Source: Halomonas citrativorans (GTDB lineage Bacteria > Pseudomonadota > Gammaproteobacteria > Pseudomonadales > Halomonadaceae). From it: a stretch of DNA of 64,000 nucleotides. Below the pieces are notes generated by a model. The model made no database searches. It was not told where the DNA came from and saw only the letters and a program-made list of their open reading frames with translations. Position numbers and translations under genes: made by a program. Location: the NCBI RefSeq assembly GCF_900163645.1, contig NZ_FUKM01000017.1, positions 62,001 to 126,000 of the forward strand. Reading direction: 5' to 3'. Of the stretch, positions 43,915-53,959 are shown one piece after another (within the stretch, counting starts at the first letter, position 1; every line of letters begins with the position of its first letter).

Positions 43915-45002
43915 TACGTGTCCTGAAGCGCCGATAACTGTTCGGCTTGATACTCGTGGATCAAGGGCTCAATCACCTCATCCAACTGCTCACCACTCAC
44001 CACTTCATTGAGCTTATAAAGTGTCAGGTTGATACGGTGATCGGTAATTCGACCCTGAGGGAAGTTGTAAGTGCGAATACGTTCGCTGCGATCACCAGAG
44101 CCTACCAGTGAGCGGCGGGCATCCGCCTGCTCCTGGCGCTGGCTATCGACCGCGTTACGCTTCAACTTCGCGGCAAGCAGCGACATCGCCTTGGCCCGGT
44201 TTTTATGCTGACTACGCTCTTCCTGACACTCAACCACTACGCCTGTCGGTATGTGGGTAATACGAATCGCTGAGTCGGTGGTGTTAACGTGCTGGCCACC
44301 GGCTCCACTTGAACGGTAGGTATCGACGCGTAAATCCGATGGATTAATATCGATATCGCCAACATCATCAACTTCAGGCATCACCGCCACCGTACAGGCA
44401 GACGTATGAATACGACCTTGAGATTCAGTAGCGGGAACGCGTTGTACCCGATGGGCTCCCGACTCAAATTTCAAACGCGCGTAGACGCTATCGCCCTTAA
44501 CACGGGAAATAATCTCTTTATAACCGCCCTGTTCACCATGGTTGGTACTCACTACTTCGACACGCCAGCCACGTTTTTCTGCATAGCGTGAGTACATACG
44601 AAACAGATCACCTGCAAAAATCGCTGCTTCATCGCCTCCGGTACCGGCACGTACTTCCAAAAACACGCCTCGGCCATCATCCGGGTCTTTAGGCACCAGC
44701 AAACGCTTTAGCTCAGTATCCAGTAGGTCTAGCTGCTCGCGCCCTTCACTGACTTCCATCTCGGCAAGCTCACGCATATCAGGATCATCGTCCCGACTAA
44801 GCTGCTGGGCTGCCTCAATATCGTTTTCAACGCTGCGATAGCGCTGCCAAGCCGCGACCAGCTCATCCAGCTCGGCGTACTCGCGTGAATAGTCGCGAAA
44901 ACGCTGCTGATTATTAATGACCTCAGGATCAGACAGCAACATCGCCAGCTCTTCAAAACGTTCGGTAAAGCTATCGAGGCGTTGGCGCAAGGTATCTTTC
45001 AT
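43914..45002 (-). CDS. prfA: Peptide chain release factor 1
   Basis: RF1 reads UAA and UAG stop codons. The protein is 362 residues. The codon-recognition PxT motif is Pro190-Ala-Thr192 and the peptidyl hydrolysis motif Gly235-Gly-Gln237, in [10 protein letters not shown]. It overlaps hemA by four bases (ATGA) and prmC by one base, the usual hemA-prfA-prmC arrangement. Confidence 0.98.
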   Translation of the reverse strand: MKDTLRQRLDSFTERFEELAMLLSDPEVINNQQRFRDYSREYAELDELVAAWQRYRSVENDIEAAQQLSRDDDPDMRELAEMEVSEGREQLDLLDTELKRLLVPKDPDDGRGVFLEVRAGTGGDEAAIFAGDLFRMYSRYAEKRGWRVEVVSTNHGEQGGYKEIISRVKGDSVYARLKFESGAHRVQRVPATESQGRIHTSACTVAVMPEVDDVGDIDINPSDLRVDTYRSSGAGGQHVNTTDSAIRITHIPTGVVVECQEERSQHKNRAKAMSLLAAKLKRNAVDSQRQEQADARRSLVGSGDRSERIRTYNFPQGRITDHRINLTLYKLNEVVSGEQLDEVIEPLIHEYQAEQLSALQDT

Positions 45003-46309
45003 GCGGGCGTATTATCCTTCTGGCGGTTAGCCGTGGGCGCGGGCTTTTCAAAAGCGGGTTTAACAGGCAATAGTAAGCGTGGCGCGGCCTCCAGCAAGTC
45101 ATGCTGCTCTTGCGAGGCGGCATCGCGTATTGCTTGCGTGGGCTGGTGCATTAAGCGATTAGCCAGTTGATGAGCCAGGCGCTCAATCACTTTGGCTGGG
45201 TCTTCACCGCGCGCCAAGCGCTCCAACGCCTGATCACGCGATTGATCGCGCAGGGTTTCGGCGTGCTGACGGTAGTCGCGAATCAACTCACCACCGTTAC
45301 GAATTCGTTTTTCATGCTGCCAACTACTGACACCGTGCTCAATCAGAGACTCGGCCTGGTCAGCAGCCACTTGGCGATAGCGACGATTCTCTTCGATCAC
45401 CTCTTCCAGATCATCGACCGTATAAAGGAACACATCGGCAAGCTCGCCTACCTCGGACTCAATATCCCGTGGCACGGCGATATCCACCATAAAGACCGGG
45501 CGGTGGCGACGCTTTTTGAGTGCACTTTCAACCATCCCCTTGCCCAGAATTGGCAGAGGCGATGCGGTGGAAGAAATAACGATATCGGCGTCTTCCAGCG
45601 CGGCCGGAATTTCAGAAAGCGTAATTGCCTTACCACCCAGTCGCGAGGAGACAAGCTCAGCACGCTCACGTGTGCGGTTAGCCACGGTTAATTGACATAC
45701 ACCGGCTTCATGTAGGTGACGCGCGACCAGCTCGATGGTTTCACCCGCACCAATTAGCAACGCCCGCGAGCGGCTAAAGTCATCAAAAATTCGGCTAGCC
45801 ATACTCACCGCAGCATAGGCCACCGAAACCGGATTTTTGCCAATCCCGGTTTCGGTACGTACCTGCTTGGCGACTGCAAAGGTATGTTGAAAAAGACGCT
45901 CAAGTTCGCCACCCAACCCCTGCATTTGGCGCGCCTGTTGATAGGCATCTTTCAATTGCCCAAGTATTTGCGGCTCACCCAATACCATGGAGTCCAGACC
46001 AACGGCCACACGCATTAAATGGCGCGCAGCGTCGTTGTCTAAATAGTGGTACGCGCAGCGGGTCAGCTCTTCAACACTCAAGTTATGAAAACGCCCTAGC
46101 CACTCAAGCACGGCTTGCTCGCCAGCAGCGTCCGTTACGCAATATAGCTCAGTGCGGTTGCAGGTGGAGAGCACCGCCGCTTCGCTAATATGTGACAGAC
46201 CACGCAGTTGCTCCAGCGCGTGATCTAACTGCGCCGGAGTAAAGGCTACCTGCTCGCGTACGGCCACACTGGCAGTACGGTGATTGATTCCCAAGGCAAG
46301 AAGCGTCAT
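44999..46309 (-). CDS. hemA: Glutamyl-tRNA reductase
   Basis: HemA reduces glutamyl-tRNA to glutamate-1-semialdehyde, the first step of C5 haem synthesis. The protein is 436 residues. The thioester nucleophile is Cys50 in VLSTCNRTE, the same number as in E. coli; GINHRTASV opens the protein, and [17 protein letters not shown] is the NADPH fold. A C-terminal dimerisation helix region follows. It is the first gene of the five-gene minus-strand run and is divergent from the TPR lipoprotein gene. Confidence 0.97.
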   Translation of the reverse strand: MTLLALGINHRTASVAVREQVAFTPAQLDHALEQLRGLSHISEAAVLSTCNRTELYCVTDAAGEQAVLEWLGRFHNLSVEELTRCAYHYLDNDAARHLMRVAVGLDSMVLGEPQILGQLKDAYQQARQMQGLGGELERLFQHTFAVAKQVRTETGIGKNPVSVAYAAVSMASRIFDDFSRSRALLIGAGETIELVARHLHEAGVCQLTVANRTRERAELVSSRLGGKAITLSEIPAALEDADIVISSTASPLPILGKGMVESALKKRRHRPVFMVDIAVPRDIESEVGELADVFLYTVDDLEEVIEENRRYRQVAADQAESLIEHGVSSWQHEKRIRNGGELIRDYRQHAETLRDQSRDQALERLARGEDPAKVIERLAHQLANRLMHQPTQAIRDAASQEQHDLLEAAPRLLLPVKPAFEKPAPTANRQKDNTPA

Positions 46310-46555
46310 GCGGTATGCGTCTTCGCTAGTGGTTCGGTCATCACGTTGCTATCGGTCTTGAAGTCTCAGTGGTTTACGTCTTACGCTGAATTAGCGCAAG
46401 TCTGGGCAACGGCTGATCATTACTCAATTGCGCTTATCTGCCAGCCTTTCAAGGCCGACTATTCTATCACAGCAGACTAACATCTGGCGTACATCACTTT
46501 GCCGCAGCCAGCCAAGCCGCTATGCTGAACGCTCGGCCACTAAAATGAGAGACGC

Positions 46556-48334
46556 ATGCCCCTTCGCTCACTACAATTGGGTTCATCCCTACTGCCCTTG
46601 GCCGCCACCGTGGTATTCCTGAGCGGCTGCCAGTCAGCACCCTCTTATAAAGGCGGCTTGCCAGACCTGATAGCTTCTGACCCCATGCAGTCGGCCCCAC
46701 CTATTACCCGTGGTCTGGACGCCGATGGGCTACGTACGCTGCTTACGGCGGAATTAGCGGGCCAACGTGGCGATTACCGCTCTGCCAGCCAAGGCTACCT
46801 GGAGGCATCGCAACGTTATAGCGCTCCGGCGCTGGCTGAACGCGCCACCTTTGCGGCTCGGTTTGGTGACGATGTAGCGTTAATGGAGGCATCCGCACTG
46901 CGTTGGCGTGAGCTGGCCCCCTCGGCAGAAGCGCCCAACCAGCTACTGGCTGCGATCTCTTTGCAGCGAGGTGACTGGCTGGACAGCCTTGAACAGCGGC
47001 TAGCGATCACTCAAGCAGGCGGCAATGGCGAGCTTACGGCCTTCGTCGACATCGCTATCACGGAAGGGAGCGCACCGCTCAACTTACTGGCCCAGTCGAT
47101 GCGCGCCCACTTGGCTCAACCCAGTGCAGAGCAGCTTGAGTATCATAGCGATGCCTTGCTTGCCACTGCGCTACTTGAATCAGCGCTTGGTAATACCCGC
47201 CAAGCGCAAGCGCATCTGGACGACGTTGCAAAGCAAGCGCCAGAATCGGCGACGCTTTGGCTTGCCCAAGCGCAACTGGCGCTCGAAGCTGGCGATCTAC
47301 ACACCGCCAGGCGAGCCGCGCAACAAGGCGCCAGCATTGTCCCCGATGACGTACGGTTTACGCTGCTGCTGGCTCAAGCCGAAATTCGTTTGAATAATAT
47401 TGCCGCCGCAGAAGTACAAACGGATGCGCTACTGGAAAGCCATGACGGTAACCAGCGTTTACGCTTGGCCCTAACGCAACTTTACCTTGAGGAAGGCTAC
47501 AGCGAGCCTGCTTACCGCCTGTTGCAGCCACTCACAAGTCAGGACAACGTTCCCGATCTTGCCTACTACCTGCTGGGCGCTATCACGGAGTCCCAAGGCG
47601 ATACCGATAACGCACTGATTTATTACCGCCAGGTAAGCGAGGGAGGCGAGTTTTTACCCGCCCGGGCGGCAGCCGCTCGAATGTTGATTGACGATGACCG
47701 TGTGATGGATGCGCGGGCTTTTTTACGCATTGAGCGAATGCGCTATGAAAATTACTTTGGCGACTTGGTCGCCCTGGAAGTTCAACTGCTGGACGAACTG
47801 AACGCGCCCGATGAAGCACTAGCGTTACTTGACCGCGAATTGGCTCGCACGCCAGATGACGTTAACCTGCTTTATTTACGTGCCATGCGCTCTTGGGAGA
47901 GAGGCAACTTCCCAGGAATGGAGCAAGATTTACGTCAGCTTTTGCGTATTGAACCCAACAACGCAAATGCCTTAAATGCACTGGGCTATACCTTGGCAGA
48001 TCTTAACTTGCCAGGACGCATGGAAGAAGCCCGCGAGCTGGTTGAGCGCGCCTACGAAGAAGACCCCAGCAACCCGGCGATACTTGATAGCATGGGCTGG
48101 GTATATTTCCGACTGGACCAAAATGAAGAAGCGCTTGCCTGGCTTGAAAGTGCCTATAACCAGATGCCCGACCAAGAAGTGGCCGCTCATTTGGCCGAAG
48201 TCTTACATGCCCTTGGTCGTAGCGATGAGGCTCGCACGTTAATCCAAATGGTGCTTGATAGCACAACGCGTCACCCGCAGGTTGACGCGTTACTTGAACG
48301 TCATCCTGAACTAACCCCGTCAGGTGCTCCCTAA
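46556..48334 (+). CDS. Tetratricopeptide-repeat lipoprotein
   Basis: This 592-residue protein has a lipobox LSGC (Cys25) and then many helix-turn-helix TPR-like units; the clearest are near the C-terminus (ALNALGYTLADLN, ILDSMGWVYFRLDQNEEAL and EVAAHLAEVLHALGRSDEA). Similar TPR proteins lie beside hemA and lolB in Pseudomonas (the PA4667 position). Such proteins act as envelope scaffolds; no specific partner can be named. TGAGAG precedes the ATG. It is followed by lolB. Confidence 0.88.
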   Translation: MPLRSLQLGSSLLPLAATVVFLSGCQSAPSYKGGLPDLIASDPMQSAPPITRGLDADGLRTLLTAELAGQRGDYRSASQGYLEASQRYSAPALAERATFAARFGDDVALMEASALRWRELAPSAEAPNQLLAAISLQRGDWLDSLEQRLAITQAGGNGELTAFVDIAITEGSAPLNLLAQSMRAHLAQPSAEQLEYHSDALLATALLESALGNTRQAQAHLDDVAKQAPESATLWLAQAQLALEAGDLHTARRAAQQGASIVPDDVRFTLLLAQAEIRLNNIAAAEVQTDALLESHDGNQRLRLALTQLYLEEGYSEPAYRLLQPLTSQDNVPDLAYYLLGAITESQGDTDNALIYYRQVSEGGEFLPARAAAARMLIDDDRVMDARAFLRIERMRYENYFGDLVALEVQLLDELNAPDEALALLDRELARTPDDVNLLYLRAMRSWERGNFPGMEQDLRQLLRIEPNNANALNALGYTLADLNLPGRMEEARELVERAYEEDPSNPAILDSMGWVYFRLDQNEEALAWLESAYNQMPDQEVAAHLAEVLHALGRSDEARTLIQMVLDSTTRHPQVDALLERHPELTPSGAP

Positions 48335-48416
48335 CGGGGCTGGCGCCTCCCTTTATGCTCGATACGCCATTAAGATGCTGCCATTACCCTTTCAACACAT
48401 TGACATGGAGCCTGTT

Positions 48417-49058
48417 ATGTTGAACACACTGCCCACTTTTATGCGCTTTACCAGCACTGCACGCGCCCCTCGCCTCTTTCTTGCCAGCATAGCGTTACTG
48501 CTACTTGCCGGGTGCGCGACGCAAGGCCCGATGGAAGAAGGTGGCCGTCAAGCAGGTCAATGGGAACGCCAGCAAGCTGATATTGACGCCTTTGATACCT
48601 GGACGTTGATTGGCAAAGCAGGCCTTCGCACACCACAAGAGAATCAGAGCGCCAACCTGGACTGGAGCCAACACCCCCACTATTTTCGCATGCTGATCAG
48701 CGGGCCGTTTGGTGGGGGCCGCAGCGTACTTGAAGGTCGTGAAGGTCGCTTCTCGCTAACCACGGGTGATGGCCGATTTGAAGCAGAAACACCGGAAGCA
48801 CTGATGGAAGAGCAGTTAGGCTGGTCGCTTCCAGTTAGCGCCATGCCTGACTGGGTGCGCGGCCTGCCCGGTGAACATGCAAGTTATCAGTTGGAAACCG
48901 ACGAGCTGGGCTTTCCGCAGCACATGCAGCAGGATGGCTGGGAAATTGATTACCGCGACTGGGAAGAGGTTGAAGGTATGTGGCTACCTCGCCGCCTGGT
49001 GATGAACTATGACGATGTACGCATCACCCTGGTCGTTAACCAGTGGCGCTCTCAATAA
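48417..49058 (+). CDS. lolB: Outer membrane lipoprotein LolB
   Basis: LolB receives lipoproteins from LolA and inserts them into the outer membrane. The protein is 213 residues with lipobox LLAGC (Cys33). The body starts with FDTWTLIGKAGLRTP, as in other LolB proteins, and ends with the IDYRDWEEVEGMWLPRRLVM segment typical of this fold. The start at 48417 has GGAG ten bases upstream; frames opening earlier at 48324 lack the signal peptide context. It lies between the TPR lipoprotein gene and ispE. Confidence 0.93.
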   Translation: MLNTLPTFMRFTSTARAPRLFLASIALLLLAGCATQGPMEEGGRQAGQWERQQADIDAFDTWTLIGKAGLRTPQENQSANLDWSQHPHYFRMLISGPFGGGRSVLEGREGRFSLTTGDGRFEAETPEALMEEQLGWSLPVSAMPDWVRGLPGEHASYQLETDELGFPQHMQQDGWEIDYRDWEEVEGMWLPRRLVMNYDDVRITLVVNQWRSQ

Positions 49059-49113
49059 CGGTTTATGCGCCCGTTGAGTTGTCGCGCCTAATTCAAGTCA
49101 CGTGAGAGCTTTA

Positions 49114-49989
49114 ATGTCTGCTTCTTTAACACTGCCCGCCCCTGCGAAGCTCAATCGCATGCTGCATATTGTGGGCCGTCGTGACGACGGCTACCACGAA
49201 TTACAAACCCTGTTTCAAATCGTTGATATCAGTGATCAGCTCACACTCACCCTGCGCGATGACGGCGATATCACGCTCGCCACTCCGGTAAACGGTGTGG
49301 CTCACGATGACAACCTGATGGTTCGCGCAGCCCGCCTGCTTCAGCGCTCAGCAGGCACTGCGCAAGGGGCTATTCCAAGGGCTATGCCAGGGGCTACGCT
49401 GACCATAGAGAAAAAGCTCCCGATGGGAGGCGGGCTTGGCGGAGGGAGTTCGAATGCTGCCACCGTGTTACTGGGGTTAAATAAGCTGTGGCAATTAGGG
49501 TTTTCAGCGACGGCACTGGCCAAGCTGGGCTTGCAGCTTGGCGCCGATGTCCCGGTATTTATTTATGGACACAGCGCCTGGGCTGAAGGTATCGGTGAAA
49601 AGCTGACCTCCGTGACGCTGGATACGCCCTGGTTTGTGATTATTCATCCGAAAGTGAGTGTCTCAACCCCCCTGATCTTCCAGGACCCGGAATTGACACG
49701 CGACAGTCGCCCCATTACTATGGCGCGCGCACTGCAGGGGGGAGCGTCTGAGTGGCGTAACGACTGCGAGGCCATCGTTAAAAAACGCTATCCGCTGGTG
49801 GCGGAAGCGCTTGATTGGCTCGCGCAGTATGCACCTGTTCGGCTGACCGGTACTGGCGCTTGTCTGTTTGCGACGTTTGAGTCTGAACAAACCGCACGTA
49901 CCGTCGCTGAATTGGCAGGTCAACGCTGGCCGACATGGGTCACACGCGGACTGAACACCTCTCCCCTACAAGATGCTCTGGGCTGCTGA
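49114..49989 (+). CDS. ispE: 4-(cytidine-5'-diphospho)-2-C-methyl-D-erythritol kinase
   Basis: IspE phosphorylates CDP-methylerythritol in the MEP route to isoprenoids. The GHMP kinase has 291 residues: LPAPAKLNRMLHIVGRRDDGYHELQT at the start is the family signature (residues 6-31), KKLPMGGGLGGGSSNAATVL is the ATP loop, and VRLTGTGACLFA is motif 3. The ATG at 49114 follows GAGAG; a GTG at 49102 is an alternative. The tRNA-Gln gene begins 30 bp after it. Confidence 0.95.
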   Translation: MSASLTLPAPAKLNRMLHIVGRRDDGYHELQTLFQIVDISDQLTLTLRDDGDITLATPVNGVAHDDNLMVRAARLLQRSAGTAQGAIPRAMPGATLTIEKKLPMGGGLGGGSSNAATVLLGLNKLWQLGFSATALAKLGLQLGADVPVFIYGHSAWAEGIGEKLTSVTLDTPWFVIIHPKVSVSTPLIFQDPELTRDSRPITMARALQGGASEWRNDCEAIVKKRYPLVAEALDWLAQYAPVRLTGTGACLFATFESEQTARTVAELAGQRWPTWVTRGLNTSPLQDALGC

Positions 49990-50019
49990 AAGCGCCCGGT
50001 CATCGCATTAGGTTATTGC

Positions 50020-50094
50020 TGGGGTATCGCCAAGTGGTAAGGCACCGGTTTTTGGTATCGGCATTCCCAGGTTCGAATCCTGGTACCCCAGCCA
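50020..50094 (+). tRNA. tRNA-Gln (TTG anticodon)
   Basis: A 75-base cloverleaf with the acceptor stem TGGGGTA/TACCCCA, encoded CCA, D-loop CCAAGTGGTAAGGC, anticodon stem CCGGT/ATCGG with loop TTTTGGT, and T-arm CCCAGGTTCGAATCCTGG. The anticodon is TTG. It is close to E. coli tRNA-Gln except in the anticodon loop, where position 37 is G. No separate promoter is evident, so it is probably processed from an ispE-prs transcript. Confidence 0.97.
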
Positions 50095-50151
50095 ACCTGA
50101 CATGATCTGCGTTTTCTCCCCTGATTCCAAACACTGCAAAGGTGGCTGCGC

Positions 50152-51093
50152 GTGTCAAAATTGATGGTTTTCACCGGGAACGCCAATCCCGAACTCGCTC
50201 AAAAAATTGCCGAGAGCTTGGACAGCCGCATGGGTAATGCCACGGTTGGCCAATTTAGCGATGGCGAAATCGCAGTCGAGATCAATGAGAACGTGCGCGG
50301 TAAGGACGTGTTTATCCTCCAGTCCACCTGTGCACCGACGAATGACAACCTGATGGAGCTGATCCTGATGGTTGATGCTCTGCGTCGTGCCTCAGCGGCG
50401 CGGATTACGGCGGTCGTGCCGTATTTCGGCTATGCACGTCAGGACCGCCGCGTACGCTCTGCTCGTGTACCTATCTCCGCTAAAGTGGTTGCGGACATGA
50501 TGGTAAAAGCGGGTGTTGATCGCGTAATGACGATGGACCTGCACGCCGACCAAATTCAGGGTTTCTTCGATGTACCGGTAGACAACGTCTACGGCTCGCC
50601 GATCCTTCTGGATGATATCGAGCGCCAAAACTACGCTGACCTGGTCGTGGTTTCACCCGACGTAGGCGGTGTCGTTCGTGCTCGCGCTATCGCCAAACAG
50701 CTGAATGCTGATCTTGCGATTATCGACAAGCGTCGCCCCCAAGCCAATCAGGCTCAGGTGATGCACATCATCGGTGAAATTGAAGGCCGTACTTGCGTAG
50801 TCGTTGACGACATGATCGACACCGCTGGTACGCTTTGCAAAGCCGGTGAAGCACTGAAAGATCATGGCGCTGCACGCGTAGTGGCCTATGCTACACATCC
50901 GATCTTGTCCGGCCCTGCCGTTGACAATATCACCAACTCTGTACTGGACGAAGTTGTCGTGACCGACACTATTCCGCTTGCCGACCATGCGCGTCGCAGT
51001 GGAAAAATTCGTCAGTTGAGCGTTGCCGGTTTGATTGCAGAAGCGATCCGCCGGGTTAGCAACGAAGAATCTGTTAGCGCGATGTTCCACTGA
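50152..51093 (+). CDS. prs: Ribose-phosphate pyrophosphokinase
   Basis: Prs makes PRPP, which also feeds the tryptophan genes in this window. The protein is 313 residues from a GTG start with AAAGGTGG upstream. It shows the class I signature [20 protein letters not shown] near residue 125-144, the flexible loop YFGYARQDR and the PRPP loop [13 protein letters not shown] near residue 217-229. It lies between tRNA-Gln and rplY. Confidence 0.98.
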   Translation: MSKLMVFTGNANPELAQKIAESLDSRMGNATVGQFSDGEIAVEINENVRGKDVFILQSTCAPTNDNLMELILMVDALRRASAARITAVVPYFGYARQDRRVRSARVPISAKVVADMMVKAGVDRVMTMDLHADQIQGFFDVPVDNVYGSPILLDDIERQNYADLVVVSPDVGGVVRARAIAKQLNADLAIIDKRRPQANQAQVMHIIGEIEGRTCVVVDDMIDTAGTLCKAGEALKDHGAARVVAYATHPILSGPAVDNITNSVLDEVVVTDTIPLADHARRSGKIRQLSVAGLIAEAIRRVSNEESVSAMFH

Positions 51094-51189
51094 TCGCCTA
51101 ACGATATAGCCCCCTTCTGGGGCCTTGGGAGCGTCGTCGTCTGGTCGCGGGCGGCGGCGTTTCCTTACTTAAACCAAGAGGCAAATTAC

Positions 51190-51822
51190 ATGTCTGATTT
51201 TATCCTGAAAGCCAGCGTTCGTAACGACCTGGGGAAAGGTGCGAGCCGCCGCCTGCGTCGTGCGAACCAACAAGTACCGGCCGTTGTTTACGGCGGTGAA
51301 AAAGGCGCGCAATCAATCTCTGTAGAAAAGACTGCTTTCTACAAAGCGATTGAAGACGAAGTCTTCTTCTCCTCAGTAATCAAGCTGGTTATCGATGGTA
51401 CAGAAGAGCAAGTAGTGGTACGTGATCTTCAGCGTCACCCCTACAAGCCGCTTCTGACTCACGCTGACTTCCTGCGTGTTGACGCTACTCATGAAATCAC
51501 CATGAACGTACCGCTTCACGTAATCGGCGAAGAGCAGTGTGTGGGCATCAAAGACCAGGGCGGCGAACTGCACGTACTGGCTAACGAAGTTGCTATCAGC
51601 TGCCTGCCGAAAGACCTGCCTGACTACCTGGAAGTTGATATTTCCGCGGTTGAGCTGGGCACGATTTTGCACCTGTCTGACCTGACACTGCCGAAGGGCG
51701 TTTCCTCCGTTGACCTGTCTCACGGTGAGGAACACAACAACGCCATTCTCAGCATTACGAAAGTTAAAGTACGTAATGACGAAGAAGCAGGCGAAGGCGA
51801 AGAAAGCACCAGCGCTGAGTAA
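51190..51822 (+). CDS. rplY: 50S ribosomal protein L25 (Ctc form)
   Basis: L25 binds 5S rRNA. This 210-residue form has the N-terminal L25 domain (about 1-95, with [22 protein letters not shown]) and the C-terminal TL5/CTC beta domain, followed by an acidic tail rich in Glu. AAGAGG lies before the ATG. A strong terminator sits 78 bases behind it, before pth. Confidence 0.96.
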   Translation: MSDFILKASVRNDLGKGASRRLRRANQQVPAVVYGGEKGAQSISVEKTAFYKAIEDEVFFSSVIKLVIDGTEEQVVVRDLQRHPYKPLLTHADFLRVDATHEITMNVPLHVIGEEQCVGIKDQGGELHVLANEVAISCLPKDLPDYLEVDISAVELGTILHLSDLTLPKGVSSVDLSHGEEHNNAILSITKVKVRNDEEAGEGEESTSAE

Positions 51823-51900
51823 GGCCGATAAGGGTGCGCATCGCCTTAATGGCTGAATACGTACCTGGCCCGGGCCATACCCGTATGACCCGGGAATGAT

Positions 51901-51932
51901 AAGATCAAGCGCTTCGGCGCTTGATCTTTTTT
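51901..51932 (+). terminator. Rho-independent terminator after rplY
   Basis: AAGATCAAGCGC and GCGCTTGATCTT make a perfect 12-bp stem closed by a TTCG tetraloop and followed by TTTT. It should end the ispE-tRNA-prs-rplY transcript. Confidence 0.92.
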
Positions 51933-52018
51933 GCGACTTGCCTTTTTGCAACTGCACCTCAAGCCGTCAATGACGCACGACGTCAAGAATACGCCCGGAT
52001 TTTTTTGGAGGTAGGTCA

Positions 52019-52600
52019 ATGAGTCAGGTAACGGCCCTGATAGGACTAGGCAACCCCGGCGCCGAGTATGATGCCACCCGGCACAATGCGGGTTTCTGGC
52101 TGGTCGATGCCATTGCGCGCAGCGCCCATACCGAACTGCGCCCGGAGAAGAAATTCCTCGGCCTGTATGCCAAGGCCCGCGTGGGCGACCACGAGCTTCA
52201 TCTGCTCAACCCTACCACCTTCATGAACCGAAGCGGTGCCTCTGTGGCAGCGCTTACCCAGTTTTTTAAACTTGCCCCCGAGAATTTACTGGTCGCTCAT
52301 GATGAGCTAGACCTCCCCCCGGGGCAGGCGCGCTATAAAACAGGCGGTGGCCACGGTGGTCATAACGGCCTGCGCGATATCATCAGCGCACTTGGCAATC
52401 AAAAGCAGTTCCACCGTCTACGCATCGGCATCGGTCACCCAGGTGAGGCACGTCAGGTAACTCACTACGTGCTTGGTCGGCCCGGCAAAGACGAGCAGGC
52501 GGCCATTGATCATGTGCTTAACGAATGCGAAGCCACACTCCCGCTTGCACTTGATGGCGATTGGGCTAAAGCCATGAATCGCCTGCATAGCGTAAAATAG
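52019..52600 (+). CDS. pth: Peptidyl-tRNA hydrolase
   Basis: Pth recycles peptidyl-tRNAs dropped from ribosomes. The protein is 193 residues with LIGLGNPGAEYDATRHNAGFW at the start (catalytic His22), FMNRSG, and VAHDELDLPPGQ with the catalytic Asp, then GGGHGGHNGLRDI. A very strong GGAGG precedes the ATG by about eight bases. ychF follows after 82 bp, the common pairing. Confidence 0.97.
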   Translation: MSQVTALIGLGNPGAEYDATRHNAGFWLVDAIARSAHTELRPEKKFLGLYAKARVGDHELHLLNPTTFMNRSGASVAALTQFFKLAPENLLVAHDELDLPPGQARYKTGGGHGGHNGLRDIISALGNQKQFHRLRIGIGHPGEARQVTHYVLGRPGKDEQAAIDHVLNECEATLPLALDGDWAKAMNRLHSVK

Positions 52601-52682
52601 TTACTATCGATTTTTTTTCACTTTAGACCCGCGCTGAACACATCCTTTCGTTAGCGCGCGCCTAGCGGCCAGGAATGAACTT

Positions 52683-53774
52683 ATGGGCTTTAACTGCGGT
52701 ATCGTCGGCCTACCCAACGTAGGCAAATCCACGCTCTTCAATGCGTTGACAAAGTCAGGCATTGATGCGGAAAACTTCCCGTTTTGTACGATAGAACCCA
52801 ACGTAGGCATCGTCCCCATGCCTGACCCACGTTTGGATAAGCTGGCAGCGATCGTCAAACCTGAACGAGTCCTGCCCACGACCATGGAGTTTGTCGATAT
52901 CGCGGGCCTGGTGGCAGGTGCCTCCAAGGGTGAAGGTCTGGGCAATAAATTCCTTGCCAACATTCGCGAAACCCAAGCGATTGCCCACGTGGTGCGCTGC
53001 TTTGATAACGACAACGTTATCCATGTTGCCAACCAGGTTGATCCTCGCGCCGACATCGAAACGATTAACCTTGAGCTCGCCCTGGCGGATCTGGACACCG
53101 TTGAGAAGGCCAGTCAGCGGCTCTTGCGTTCGGTTAAAGGCGGCGATAAAGATGCCATCGCGACCAAAACCATCCTCGACAAGATTGAGCCGCACCTGGC
53201 CGAAGGCCACCCACTGCGCAGCTTCGGTCTGGATGAAGACGAAAAGCGTCAGGTGAAAAGCTTTGGCTTTTTAACCCTAAAGCCCACCATGTACATCGCT
53301 AACGTCAATGAAGACGGGTTTGAGAACAACCCTTACCTGGATATCGTTGAAGAGATCGCTACCGAAGAAGGCGCGGTCGTAGTGCCCGTCTGCAACCAGT
53401 TGGAAGCTGAAATCGCTGAGCTGGAAGATGAAGAACGCGCCATGTTCTTGGGTGAGATGGGCATGGAAGAGCCCGGCCTTGACCGCGTTATTCGCGCAGG
53501 TTATGCCCTACTGGGCCTGCAAACCTACTTCACTGCAGGCGTAAAAGAAGTCCGCGCATGGACAGTAAAACAGGGTGCTACGGCCCCAGAGTCTGCTGGC
53601 GCTATCCATACTGACTTCCAAAAAGGCTTTATCCGCGCAGAAGTGATCGCCTATGACGATTTTGTATCACTGGGCGGTGAGCAAGGTGCCAAGGATGCGG
53701 GCAAATGGCGCCTGGAAGGCAAAGAGTACATTGTGAAAGATGGTGATGTGGTGCACTTCCGGTTTAATGTTTAA
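52683..53774 (+). CDS. ychF: YchF/OLA1-type redox-regulated ATPase
   Basis: This Obg-family P-loop protein of 363 residues prefers ATP and binds ribosomes. G1 is GLPNVGKST (residues 9-17); G3 is [17 protein letters not shown]; the altered G4 motif, as expected for YchF, reads NVNE rather than NKxD. A coiled-coil insert and a C-terminal TGS domain (from about residue 278, ending [13 protein letters not shown]) complete it. Confidence 0.97.
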   Translation: MGFNCGIVGLPNVGKSTLFNALTKSGIDAENFPFCTIEPNVGIVPMPDPRLDKLAAIVKPERVLPTTMEFVDIAGLVAGASKGEGLGNKFLANIRETQAIAHVVRCFDNDNVIHVANQVDPRADIETINLELALADLDTVEKASQRLLRSVKGGDKDAIATKTILDKIEPHLAEGHPLRSFGLDEDEKRQVKSFGFLTLKPTMYIANVNEDGFENNPYLDIVEEIATEEGAVVVPVCNQLEAEIAELEDEERAMFLGEMGMEEPGLDRVIRAGYALLGLQTYFTAGVKEVRAWTVKQGATAPESAGAIHTDFQKGFIRAEVIAYDDFVSLGGEQGAKDAGKWRLEGKEYIVKDGDVVHFRFNV

Positions 53775-53801
53775 TTGACCACCCCGTAACCTGCTAGCTC
53801 C

Positions 53802-53831
53802 TGCCATGGGCGCACTCCTGCGCCCATGGCA
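53802..53831 (+). terminator. Perfect 13-bp hairpin after ychF
   Basis: TGCCATGGGCGCA and TGCGCCCATGGCA are exact inverted repeats around CTCC, followed by ATTTGTCTC. It lies 28 bases after the ychF stop. The tail is weak, so it may act as a terminator or as a mark that ends the pth-ychF transcript. Confidence 0.6.
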
Positions 53832-53959
53832 ATTTGTCTCTTCATCTGCCGCCTTCAGGCAACGCCCCTACCTCTTTTTTCTTAATTTTTCAGTGGCATC
53901 CTACGACCAGCCGACTAATACTGAGGCATCAGAGCTTATTCAACCGGAAGCTGATACCT

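Noticed and set aside
46280..46480. Plus-strand 66-codon frame before the TPR lipoprotein gene
   Set aside because: Overlaps the start of hemA on the other strand, no ribosome binding site and no recognisable motif; it lies in the divergent promoter region.
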